A stretch of DNA of 64,000 nt from Sphagnum compactum (Eukaryota; Bryophyta; Sphagnopsida; Sphagnales): assembly GCA_965153455.1 (NCBI GenBank), contig OZ234503.1, positions 12,901,118 to 12,965,117 of the forward strand, given 5' to 3'. The notes beneath the pieces were generated by a model, which saw only the letters and a program-made list of their open reading frames with translations, ran no database searches and was not told the origin of the DNA. Both the position numbers and the translations under genes were made by a program. Below are positions 25,326 to 35,697 of this stretch, piece after piece (the first letter of the stretch is position 1; each line of letters starts with the position of its first letter).

Positions 25326-25470
25326 GAAAGCCTCATTTCATCCCGACTTCTGGATGGAAAGCTTTATTTCATCCCCAAGCTTCACGACCACGACGTCCTT
25401 TACTATATAGAATTCTTGCAAATCCGTACCATGCAAATGTGACGTAAGTATGTTATGGGGGTACTTCAAA

Positions 25471-25805
25471 CGTGTGTCCTCCCTCCTCCACGAGTGTCCG
25501 TCCGCCATCTTTGTTTTCTTTTTCCTTCCGCTGTTTCCTTGCTCGACAAGCTTCTTGAAACCAAAACGGAAATAAAAGGAAGAATGAATCATCGAGAAAG
25601 TGCAGAGGAAACAGGAAACAGGAAACCTTCTTAGACCGCACCTTCTGTTCAGTGGATCCATCCAGAGTGTAACCAAAGAAAAAAGTGTGGTGGTGCAAGA
25701 ATCATTGCGGCAATTTCTGTTTCTTTCACAAAACTGTGAATCATTTTGCGATCTCTCCAGGCTCTGTCAATAGCAAACCGATCTAGTGCCAGCATTTGCG
25801 GATTT

Positions 25806-25854
<49 letters not shown>

Positions 25855-26305
25855 TTCTCTCTCTCTCGACGGCCTTCTGTTGTGCTTGGGAAATATAAAT
25901 TTGGAGGTGGGTAAATTTTTGCTAATGATTTTTATCGAGACTTAGAAGCAAGCTGTGGCTTCTGTTGCACAGATAATTTCCAAGTTTCGGACTTCTTCCC
26001 TCTGTTGTGTGTTGTTTGTCAACCCAACTGGGTTTCGGTGGAGAAACATGAAGAAGAAGCTGGAGGTTTAGTAGTGCAGAAACATGTCAGAAATGGGTCT
26101 CAACGGAATTATACAACATGAAAAACACTAGACTCGATATATAGAAGATCAATTTTGAGTTTTTCCTTCCTTCCCATCTCTTCCTTGAAAAATGCCAACT
26201 TTCAGCTCAAGTCCATTATGACAAAGTTTCTTAGTGTTGTAGAAAGAAGAACCTCAACGCGTTAACAGGCTTTGAATCTGGGGGAAATTATCTGCAGTGT
26301 ACCTA
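25471..26305 (+). other. Upstream and leader region of the CAD gene
   Basis: No coding sequence is supported. The region includes a CT microsatellite at 25809-25868, a TATA-like ATATAAAT at 25893-25900, and an acceptor (TTATCTGCAG) ending at 26297 just before the ATG. This suggests a 5'-UTR intron. The minus-strand ORFs at 25338-25698 cross the repeat boundary and are regarded as chance. Confidence 0.4.
25809..25868. repeat. CT microsatellite
   Basis: An uninterrupted CT run of about 43 bases is followed, after GTTTT, by another short CT run. It lies about 450-500 bp upstream of the CAD ATG. CT-rich tracts near transcription starts are common in plant promoters (pyrimidine patches). Confidence 0.9.
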
Positions 26306-28576
26306 ATGGATTGCATAGGATATGGAGCACATGATGACAAAGGGCTACTGGTGCCCATCGAATTCAAGCGCAGGTTTGGGTTTGGCCTTTCTGTCTCTCT
26401 TCTCTCTTCATGCTTCTTCTTGTTTGGTGAAGCTAGGCTGCTGTGTCGAAGATTTTCCATGTCTGTCAAGAGACTCTGATCATGACTCACGACTTCAGTC
26501 TCTGTCTGTTGCAACAGGATTGCAGGGCCAGATGATGTGACTTTGCGGACTACCCATTGCGGGGTGTGCTATGCAGAGGTCGAATGGGTGTTCAATAGAA
26601 TGGGCACTACCAAGTACCCTATTGTCCCCGGGTATGTATGTTCCAAAGTCTGCATTCTATTCCACTATATTTTGCAATTTTTTGGCTTTTGGAAACTCCA
26701 TCTCAAATTTTGCTCATTGCTTGATGTTCCTCTCATGTGCATCCATGCTGCCTGAGTTTTTTTCAGACTGCAAAAATTCATCCTGCTATCGATGATTGTA
26801 GGTATAAGGTGGTTGGCATATATTATCCTGGTTGTGATGATGATGATGATGATGATGATGAGCAGCTTCTGAACTTTAAACCAAGATACTCATGTCAATT
26901 CTGTGCTGCAATTTTAGGCATGAGGTTGTAGGTGTTGTCACAGCTGTGGGTGACAATGTCAAGAAGTTTCAAGTAGGTGATCGTGTAGGCGTTGGGCCTT
27001 TTTGCAACTCTTGCCAAGACTGTGAATATTGCAACAAGAACATGGAGAATTCTTGTCTGAAGCACCCAACTCTCACATATGATGGCATTGATGTTGATGG
27101 TTCTGTCACTAAAGGAGGCTTCTCTAATGCCATGGTCACTCATCAAAGGTGAGAGGGGTACTGCAACCTCTCCAATTTTCTCCTGTTGCAGTAGTTACTG
27201 TCTTGAAATTTTCCGTCTGAAAGTAAATTGGAAAGCAACTCCAATGCATGCACCTAAAGATTGTCATTTGGATAGGACTAAATATGGAGCTCAGAGCTTC
27301 TGCTGGATTTATTTAATCACGAAAATTCCATCCTTGTGGAAATGATTTTATGTTCAGGTTTTGCGTGAAAATTCCGGATACCTTGGCATCAGATGTTGCA
27401 GCACCACTTTTGTGTGCGGGAATCACAGTTTACAGCCCGATGATGCGCCACCATATGAACCAAGCCGGTAAGAGCTTGGGTGTAATCGGGTTAGGCGGGC
27501 TTGGCCACATGGCAGTGAAGTTTGGCCGAGCATTTGGTCTCCATGTCACTGTTCTCAGCACATCACCCGATAAGGAGGAAGACGCTCTTCGTGTTCTTGG
27601 AGCTGATGCCTTCATAGTCAGCAAAGATGAAGCTGCCATGAAGGTTTTTCTAAACTTTCTACCAGTCTCCATTTTGTTATGTGTCAAGTGAGATGCATAA
27701 TTATATTTGTGGGTTCAAGGTCAGGCTGAGACTTTTAGGATCTAGAGTTCAAAGTTGGGTAACAAGTTCTCAGTTTGATCTAGCCACCATTGAATTGATA
27801 GTCCGACTTTGATTTATTATTTTGGCTTGCCCTCACCAGTCATAGAAGAAATACCTCTGCAACTGTGGACTGAATAAAATGTTGTGCATTGTTGGGCTAT
27901 CAAGCATCTCAAAGAATGCAAAATGGTAGAATCTTTCAACAAACTCTGAAGAAAGGTTGGGTCTATTCTATATTTGGTCCTCATTATAAGTGAACTTCCG
28001 AAATTGACTTAAGGGAAGGGTTGGAATGCTGAAGGCTGCTGCAGGGAGCTTAGATTTTATTTTGGATACGGCATCAGGGATGCACCCACTTGATCCATAC
28101 CTATCACTTTTGAAGCAGGAGGGCATAATCACAATTGTTTCTGCAGCTCCTGAGATGAAGTTCACACCGGTAATATTGTTCACAGGTAGGTGATGAGGTC
28201 AACATACTCACAAATTCATGATTTTCCATGTGGGAGTTGGACACTTGCAAAATGGTCACATATCAAATTTGTTGTAGCTTTTGATATGCAACCTATGAAA
28301 CGCTTGACTTGAAGATGTATATAACAAAACACGGGAGTCTTCTTACACGTGATAATTGGATCTGCAGGATTGAAGTCAATTACTGGAAGCGTGTTAGGTG
28401 GGATGAAGGAGGTGCAAGAGATGCTTTATTTTTGTGCTGAAAAGGGTGTGACACCCATGATTGAGACTATTCCAATCAATTATGCTAATGAAGCACTCAA
28501 GCGGCTTCAAAACAAAGATGTGCGCTACCGATTTGTCATTGACATTGAAAATTCTCTCAAGGAGTCCATGAAGTAG
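26306..28576 (+). CDS. Cinnamyl alcohol dehydrogenase-like, CAD1 clade
   Basis: Six exons are read at 26306-26373, 26518-26631, 26918-27148, 27358-27643, 28035-28185 and 28368-28576, giving about 352 residues of a zinc-dependent medium-chain dehydrogenase. Catalytic zinc ligands are Cys37, His62 (GHEVVG) and Cys157 (PLLCAG). Structural zinc cysteines are Cys93, 96, 99 and 107. The NADP-binding Rossmann motif is GLGGLG at 182-187. The family converts cinnamyl aldehydes to alcohols with NADPH. Following Cys37 the sequence is GVCYAE, not the usual GICHTD; I recall this form, and DGSVTKGG plus YRFVIDI, from the Arabidopsis CAD1 (At1g72680) group, whose part in lignin is uncertain. Exon 5 start is the weak point: acceptor CTGAAG at 28034 fits the alignment, while 28013 would add seven residues. 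An upstream coding exon is possible but not needed. Confidence 0.88.
26836..26863 (+). repeat. GAT triplet repeat in CAD intron 2
   Basis: About nine GAT triplets (read as poly-Asp in one frame) sit between exons 2 and 3. The frame that reads them is not part of the family protein. Confidence 0.8.
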
Positions 28577-30507
28577 ACAAGGAAAAAGTCAAAGTATTTG
28601 TCCATTGAGATTGGAGGTATCTTCAACCGAACATAGCCACAAAGCATTCCAAGGACCAGGACAATGTCCTTTAGGTGTTTTTACTCTCTTTGTCAGCAGA
28701 TTTTGTATGTTTTGGAAACGAGATGCTATCAAATGATGGTAGTTGTCGGTGCTATGTTGAACACTGTTCCTATTTCTTCATTCATAAAAGAAGAAGGGCA
28801 TACAATCTGTATTGTGTATGAGTGACTTGAGCATAATTATAGTGAGTTTTGTGCATCTATTTTGGAGGTGGAGACTTTTGAACAGAGTAAAGAGGAGTAA
28901 CCAAATCTTCAATCTTATGCAATACTTGATACCAATGGAGCAAGTGTCACAAATTTGGACCTTATGTCAGGCCAGTTGTTGTGGCAGGCCAACCAAAAGC
29001 CAACATGTGTCTAATCATTGTGGTAAGTCAACCAGAAACCAATGTGTGTCCAATTGTTGTGATAGGTCAACTAAAAGCATTCTTATTTTTGGGCCAATCG
29101 TTTGAAACCTCCATTATCAGGTGCAAATTTACAAGGGCAAACCCGCTTTCCCACCGCTGTGGCACTCACCTCATCCAAAATTTGACACACAAGCCATTTT
29201 AGGGTTGCCACTGGAGATGCTCTTAAGGGAGTAATTTCAGGTTGATATCTGAGTACCCTAAGAGAGAGGACTCTGGCTAAGAATCTGATGTTGATTGCAA
29301 TTGCAAACCTTGGATTGCAACAATCTGCAGCTGTTCGACTTTCCAAACAGAAAGATTGAGAAACTGATTGAAGGAGCAAGATTTGAACAGCAGAGTACAG
29401 AGTACAGATCTGCGTCAACAAATTTCGTCAGCAGTCAGATTTCATCTCCTTTGCAATCTCTTATATCTCATGAATCAGTACATGCAAATTGATCAAGCTC
29501 TCAGCATCAAAAAATTTGTCACCAATTAACTTCTCCTCATACTGAATCTACAAACAATGAATTTGGCAAATCTGAAGACATTCACAAACTGACCTTCTCC
29601 AAGCTTAAAACTGCACTATCAAAGCATCAATCAATCCAAGAAGCATGTGAAGACTGTAAGAGATAGTGCTACTTTGAAGAATGTCAAAGCACCTCATCAT
29701 GGACAAGAAATACTATAGTTCATGTCTACATGTAGTAAGGAGAAAGAACAGCATTTGATGCTACAATGTAAACTAAACCACTTCAGAAAAAGGTTGCAGA
29801 GGGCATCCAGATGTGAATACACCAAAAGCAGAACCGTGAGGATTGTCCAATGAACAGGTCCAAATGACATTTTTCATTTGTAGTATCACAGTACATCTAT
29901 GGGATTGCAGAGAAAACTCCCCGACAAAAGTTTGAAGGTAACACAACAATGAGTGCCATTATAGCCTCCTGAGTGTCAAACCACAAGAGTACAGTCTAGT
30001 CGGCAAGTGCTCATTCTGAAGTATGCATTGATACACTCTTTGTTGGAATTGTGGGAGATAGGACTGAAAAGGGGTTGCACTGCTAAAAAACATTAAGTTC
30101 AGCAATGGATCCAATAATATAAGGACTTCATGTGATGTAAGAAACACCAACACTAACACTCCTGAAACAAAACATATAGCAAGTTAAAAAACCAGACAGA
30201 TCTTCTTGATTCATTTCATTACTGACTTCTGTACCTGGGAGAAAGTCAATAGTAAGGCCCTCATCCCCAAAAAAGTTATCTCAAAAGCATGGATGATTCA
30301 ATACCCTCACACTGTGCTTGGTATGTGAACAACCATACTGAGACCACTAATGCTACAAGAGCACATCATTTCAAAAGAATTACTAGAGATTGTCCTTGAA
30401 ATATGCACAACAGCAGCATTGGGGAGACTTTTATGAACCCTTATGCATGCTATAATGCGAAGCTCCAAGTCTAGACCAATTCATCCAACTGGTTAATGAT
30501 ATATGAT
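28577..30507. other. Convergent spacer between CAD and UBP6
   Basis: The CAD 3' UTR reads in from the left and the UBP6 3' UTR from the right. No other gene is recognised. A short imperfect tandem built on AACCAAAAGCCAACATGTGT-like units lies at about 28977-29075. A stretch at about 29893-29975 resembles 49597-49685, pointing to a dispersed repeat. Confidence 0.45.
28977..29075. repeat. Imperfect tandem repeat, about 40 bp
   Basis: Units of the type GGTCAACCA-AAA-CCAATGTGTGTC-CAATTGTTGTG recur about 2.5 times with substitutions. No coding meaning is apparent. Confidence 0.55.
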
Positions 30508-32576
30508 TCAGTGTGGAAGAGCAACTCGAGCCTTGTACAAACAAATGTATGCCATGTGCCAGTCACCGCCTCCAGAAAGCTTTGTAATATCCTCCTCTTT
30601 CTGCAGAATGGGCTGCTCATCATCAAACTCTATCCATTTCCCACTATCCTGTTTGACCCAAGCCACATAATGCCCTGAATCTGCACTGCGACCCTTGTGG
30701 GTCAGGACTGCAACCAAGTCATAAATCCCTGTCACTTCAGGTTCTGGAGCACAAACCTTCTCTGAAGAAGAAGGGTGCCGACCAGCATCATCCACCATCT
30801 CAACATTTTCATCACTTGTACTTGTTCCCAAATTCTGTAAAGCCTTCACGCCTTCAGCCCCTTCCTTCTCCTTTTTCTTAAGACCAACTTTGGCATCTTC
30901 AGTCTCCTGGTACACCTTGCGGGGTCCTTTCAACTTATCTCTAAGTTCCTCAGTGCAAAAATCAAACACATCCAATACCAAAGGATAGCCCACCTTCCGC
31001 AGAATCTTTGCCTTCTGGTTTGACTCCCGCTTCCAGAAAAAGCGTACAAACTGTACAGTTAAATATGGTGGGAGTTTGTTGATATGGGACTCTTTAACAT
31101 GGAGGGTGCTGTGGCCCAAAATAGGTGATGTCTTCTCAAGCTCAGATTTCAACCCCTGTTTGAGGCCTTCATGCAAGTGATTCACTTCACTTGAAATATG
31201 GCACTTCAATGTATATACAGTCTCAGATTCTGAGCTTTCCTCCGCACTTTCTGCACACTTGATGATACTTTTCAATTCAATCCCAAACAGATGCTTAACA
31301 ACTGGATTGGTAGCCTCCTCCTCATCCTGTGGTACTGATTGCAGGCGCTGTGATAGTACATACAACAACTGTGTCCAGCACTCTTCAGCATCTTGTTGCA
31401 TGTACAGACCATGATTTGTCTGCTGTGCAAATTGTGGGTACCTGTAAAGAAAAGTAGAGAAGATAAGGCTCCCTGTAGACTGCCTTAAAAGGAAAGAGAA
31501 AATATCTTCATATGTACAGTGAATTTCTCAATACAGACAATTTAAATCAACCTGAAAACAAGAGATGACCCAGTAATAAAGTTATAGATATTTTGGATCT
31601 GACAATGCAACAGCAACCAAACAGCAAACATGAAAAAGATGGAACCCAACCCTAAAGAAAAGAGAAAACAAGACAACCAAACCAAAATAGTTCAAACAAC
31701 ACTGACAGTTATATGCATGTTCAGGGACCTTTGAAAGCAACATGTATGGTATTGACCACCTATCATAACATCCCCACTGACTTCATCAGTTCCCAGCAAT
31801 GGGTAGAGGTTAATGTCCAACATTAACCAACATATGAAGTTTGTGTCACAAGAGTGGCAGTTATCGGAAAACTTGGACATGGTGCTGAGATGAAAATGAT
31901 GAAAAAATCCACAAAACAGAAAAGAAGTCTCAACCGAAATAACCCCATATCCACCAAGAAACAAAAACTAGTCAAATGAACTCCCATCAAATTAGACCAA
32001 TTAGACAAACTGGAAGAATGAGGAAGGCGAGTACTTTTTTCGCAAAACTGTTAGGAAATGAATTGGAGCAACAGGGCGAAGGCTCTTGTCAAGCTCCCCA
32101 AACAAGTCCCTTGTTGCTGCAGTTAGGCTGTGCAGCAAAGGATCGATTCCTGTACCAACTGCTGCCGAATACTCTTTAAGTGCCAATCTGAGCTCTGGCA
32201 CAGAGTGCAAACACTGCACTGTTGAATTCATGTAACAAGTATTGCCAAGGTTCACAAGCCCTGCTGTATGACCCAATGCAGCTGTGCCCTGCTCATCTTC
32301 AGGCAAATCTTCAACAAAGACAGGACCTTTCTCTGGTGCTTTAGGAATCTCATCGGCAGTTCCCATGAGCATCAGTCTCTGGCCCTCCTTCACTCCCAGG
32401 TTTTCCCAATCACCATCATCCTTCAGGAGACCTCCTTTCACCGTAATTTTCTGCCTTTCAGGTGGTACACCAGTCAGATCATAAAGCTGGCACTTGAATA
32501 CATATGGCACTTGCTCTGTGTCAATTTCCACTCCTGTGAAAACTTGCTTCTGCCATTTCACACTCACTGTTGGCAT
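30508..32576 (-). CDS. UBP6: Ubiquitin-specific protease 6/7 (USP14/Ubp6 type)
   Basis: Two coding exons on the minus strand (32035-32576 then 30508-31441) join in phase 2 to 491 residues. Residues 2 to about 76 form the ubiquitin-like domain (VSVKWQKQVF, QLYDLTGVPPERQKITVKGG). The Cys box is GLVNLGNTCYMNSTVQCL with Cys114 as nucleophile. The His box is GRSADSGHYVAWV with His438, followed by Asp454 and Asp455. QQDAEECWTQLL and PYLTVQFVRFFWKRE are typical USP segments. The family binds the proteasome base through its ubiquitin-like domain and trims ubiquitin from substrates. The acidic and Lys-rich stretch around residues 340-420 is a low-conservation linker. A leader intron is likely between 33126 and 32592 (minus-strand order). 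The second exon of 934 bp has no intron, which is simpler than I would expect for a flowering-plant UBP6. Confidence 0.94.
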
Positions 32577-33420
32577 GCTGCCACCTGTGGACTGTCAAAA
32601 ACAAAAGTAATTAGAGAGCAGCAATACTTTGAATGCAAATTCCAAAGAGTCCAATGATCCCACACACAGCTTTAAACAATACACATACACAATTTCCAAT
32701 AGCTAGTTATCAAAAGAACCAGTCATGACATCAGATACAACCTTCAAGCTGCAAACCCTAGCTCCCGGGTTTCATTTGTTTCAAAAGTAAAAAGAACAAT
32801 CTAAGCTACGTACTGAATTCCATAAAGATAAAGGAATCCAACACAGTGACCAATATGAGAACAGTCACAGAACTGCTCAAGACTGTCAAACAGAACTGAG
32901 CTAGAAACCAAACTTAGGGTTTCCAAAGAAGACAGAGAAATCAGCAACTGGCACTTTCAGGGCACATACTTCCAAATAAAACCTGAGCGAGAAATGACAT
33001 CTAAGGTTCCAGCAACCGCGGCAAGTCCTTACAAGCCATAGATTATTTAACTCTCTCTTGCGGGAGATTTCTGCAGAAACAAAAAAAACCATCTCATACA
33101 CGTACAAACAAAACAAAAAAGCATACCTTCAATATGCAGAGATTCTGGTGAAATTGCGAAGCCAGACTCGCACCGAATCAAGTGCGCAACAAAAAGCTTT
33201 CTTCTCGCCCGCTATCTGAAAAGTGTCGAGAATTTCAAGGAAAACCCAATTCGAGAACCCAACAACTTTTCTTCTGGCGATGAGTTGTTCGTTCCTCGAG
33301 AGTGCGCAAACGCATCGATGTCGGGAATGGAGAAGGGAAGAGAGGAGAAGAGCTTCTAACCCTAGAAAAAAAAAAATCATAAAATATTTGCAAAATAATT
33401 CACCCCTCTAAAAAAACAAA
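32577..33420 (-). other. 5' leader, leader intron and promoter of UBP6
   Basis: A 5'-UTR intron is supported by donor AAG|GTATGC (first base 33126) and acceptor TTTTTGACAG (last base 32592). The non-coding first exon lies above 33127, in the GC-richer stretch 33127 to about 33360. Promoter elements are not clear. Small ORFs here are not conserved in appearance. Confidence 0.45.
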
Positions 33421-33459
33421 AACCCACCTCACCAATAATCATTATAATAATGACAAATA

Positions 33460-33487
33460 CTATTATTATTATTATTATTATTATTAA
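33460..33487. repeat. ATT/TTA triplet microsatellite
   Basis: About nine ATT triplets run in AT-rich DNA upstream of UBP6. Confidence 0.85.
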
Positions 33488-34209
33488 AACTCTCTTTACC
33501 CAAATAATAATCTATCTATCAAGGATGGTAGTTTATTTGTTTATTTTTTTAATTTCTATTTATAACTATATTTTAATGATTTATTTATTGGCCTTGCCTT
33601 GGTAGGCAAGGATATTGTGTTTAGATTCATTATAGAGTATACTAGTAGCTTAAGGGATTTTGGCCCATACTAGGTAATAATAATAGGTCTATTTTTATAT
33701 GAGTATTTTTGAAAGATGATATTTTGGCTTGTGTTGAAAGTTGAGATTAGTTATTATAGAGTTATAATATGTTGAAAGATTTTGGTTTTTTGAGAGGATT
33801 TTTTGAAGATTTTTGCATGGTGAAATATTTGAGTTTCCATAATTCTTCTTTTTACCTTAAGATACTTTTTAATGCAAATGGCAAGGCCACTAGTGTGACA
33901 TACCCCTTGTTTAATTTTGTGTTTTGTCACATTCAGATCTCTCAACCAAAAGAGTGCCATTGTCATGGACATTGTCATGGACTTCATGCTCTTAGAAAGA
34001 AACAAGCAGCTCATTGTGTCATCGCGTAATGGCTCTACCCAAAATATTATACGACCATGATCAATATTTTGTTCCAAAGACCAACTCCTTAAAAAGGAAA
34101 ATAAAAGAATTTTTAGGAGTATTTTATTTTTCGAAATTGAATATTCAAAATTAATTAATTAATTGTTTGGGAGACATGTGCCAAACTTGCCAAGGTACTA
34201 CTACATTAT

Positions 34210-34560
34210 ATTGAATGTTTGGAATCTGAAATTTTGAAAATTGAAATGTTTGAATTCCAATGTGTGAATACTGAAAATTGAAATTTTGAAATTTGTATGT
34301 GAAATGTTTGGAATTTGAAATTTTGAGAACTAAAATGTCTGAATTGGGATGCGTGAATACTTAAAGCTAAAAATTGAAATTTAAAATTTGAAATCTCTGT
34401 GTGAAACGTCTTGAATTTGAAAACTGAAATGTCTAAATTTAGATGTGTGGATACTGAAAGTTGAAAACTAAAAACTGAAATTTGAAATCTCTTTGTGAAA
34501 TGTCTAAAAGGAATCTGAAATTTTGAAAACTAAAATGTCTGAATACTGAAAATTGATCTC
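34210..34560. repeat. Tandem repeat of about 95-100 bp, 3.5 copies
   Basis: Units start near 34216, 34308 and 34410, with a partial unit near 34503. Each runs through GGAATTTGAAATTTTGAGAA, an ATGTCTGAATT-like segment, TGTGAATACTGAAA and TTGAAAT-rich sequence. Copies differ by about a quarter of positions and small indels, so the array is old. Confidence 0.7.
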
Positions 34561-35583
34561 TCAACAGCTGCTCGTATAACAATTGAACCCTAAACCCTAC
34601 AACAATTGAACCTTAATGTCAGCATCTTAGGAGCGTTGGTGTTGTTGAAGACTTTAGTCTTATACATGTCCTGACTCCGCCCAATATACCTCGTCAAAGC
34701 ATCACCAATCTGTTGTAATATCCTTCCAATTTTTTTGAATAGACTATTAAGGCCAGATGAAGGTCAGCAACACATCTACACCTCCTTACATTGTGACATT
34801 AGTTAACAAGTGAAGAAGATTCCCCTTACTACCATTCACAAAGAGACTTATCTACGACATTACCATAAAAGTGCATTAGAAGAGGTTTTTTTTCTATCAA
34901 ACAATGCACAATCTAGTAAGCAATTATCCTAGAAGTAAGTGGCGCATCTTAGTGCAATCAAGAAAGAGAGAGGCAAGAGAAAAAAACCTATCACATAAAA
35001 AAGAAAGGTGAACAGTGGATGTAGTTGACTTTTACATGCTCCAAATCCCATATGTTGATAAACTACTTCCACCACATCTCAAGAGGCATTAATGGAGATT
35101 GCTACACTGGACATCAACAAACCTCTAACTTTAGATATTTAACCATGCAAATCTTAAACGATGATTGTCATAGAAATAACGTTGTCAAGCGCTCAAAACT
35201 GAGTTGCATAAAATTTCTTTTCAAAAAGGCTTTCATAGGTTTGTTGTGAACCTAGTTTATAGTTTAATGTTGATAAGGAAAAAGAAAAACTTGTGAGCTA
35301 GTTCATTGACCTTGAGCTACTAAGCCACAAGTCCTCCTTGGATTTCCATATTGCAAGAATGTAACCCTAAATGTGGATGCAATGGTTTAACCTTAAAAAT
35401 CTATAAGTTTTTCTCATAAGCTTACTCTAAGCCGAAAACATTAACATAACTTTGGTGAGGATGGAATGGAGTCAACAAAAGTAAAAGCTTACAAGGTTGT
35501 CAAAAAAAAAAAACACTACAAATGTTCGAAGGGAGAAGCACACCACTAAAGCCATTGTTAATCCTGCTACCTAAAATGCCATT

Positions 35584-35697
35584 TGAATCACATGTTAGTA
35601 CTACACAAGAAACATGGGCAGGTGAAAACCCCAAAATAACTATGGTGTTCCTCTGAAAACTACCCATGTTTCTTGTGTAGTACTAACATGTGATTCA
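35584..35697. repeat. 35-bp perfect inverted repeat, 44-nt loop
   Basis: The left arm 35584-35618 (starts TGAATCACATGTTAGTACTA) is the exact reverse complement of the right arm 35663-35697 (starts CCCATGTTTCTTGTGTAGTA). The loop is 35619-35662. A third partial copy, TACTAACATGTGAT, follows at about 35701-35714. Perfect arms in otherwise decayed DNA imply recent origin or selection. It could be a MITE-like foldback or a hairpin small-RNA precursor. Confidence 0.9.

Larger units (their letters stand above)
23454..25470 (-). mobile_element. Tandemly doubled Helitron-like 3' end region
   Basis: Two direct copies of a T-rich unit of about 1 kb run from 23454 to about 24435 and from about 24436 to 25470. 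Both begin TTTGAACCCCGTGCCTAATG and both end GTTATGGGGGTACTTCAAAC. On the minus strand the left edge has the layout of a Helitron 3' terminus: an imperfect hairpin (CCTGTGC, loop ATTAG, GCACGGG; 23465-23483), seven bases, CTAG (23454-23457), then T. The second copy keeps a degenerate hairpin but has lost the CTAG. Near its end each unit contains a GGATGGATGACGG minisatellite. No Rep/helicase coding sequence is seen and the 5' end (TC on the minus strand) could not be located, so this would be a non-autonomous or fragmentary element. A plain segmental tandem duplication is the alternative. Confidence 0.5.

Noticed and set aside
26737-26931. Poly-Asp ORF in CAD intron 2
   Set aside because: It is created by the GAT repeat, lies between two well-supported exons and is not part of the family protein.
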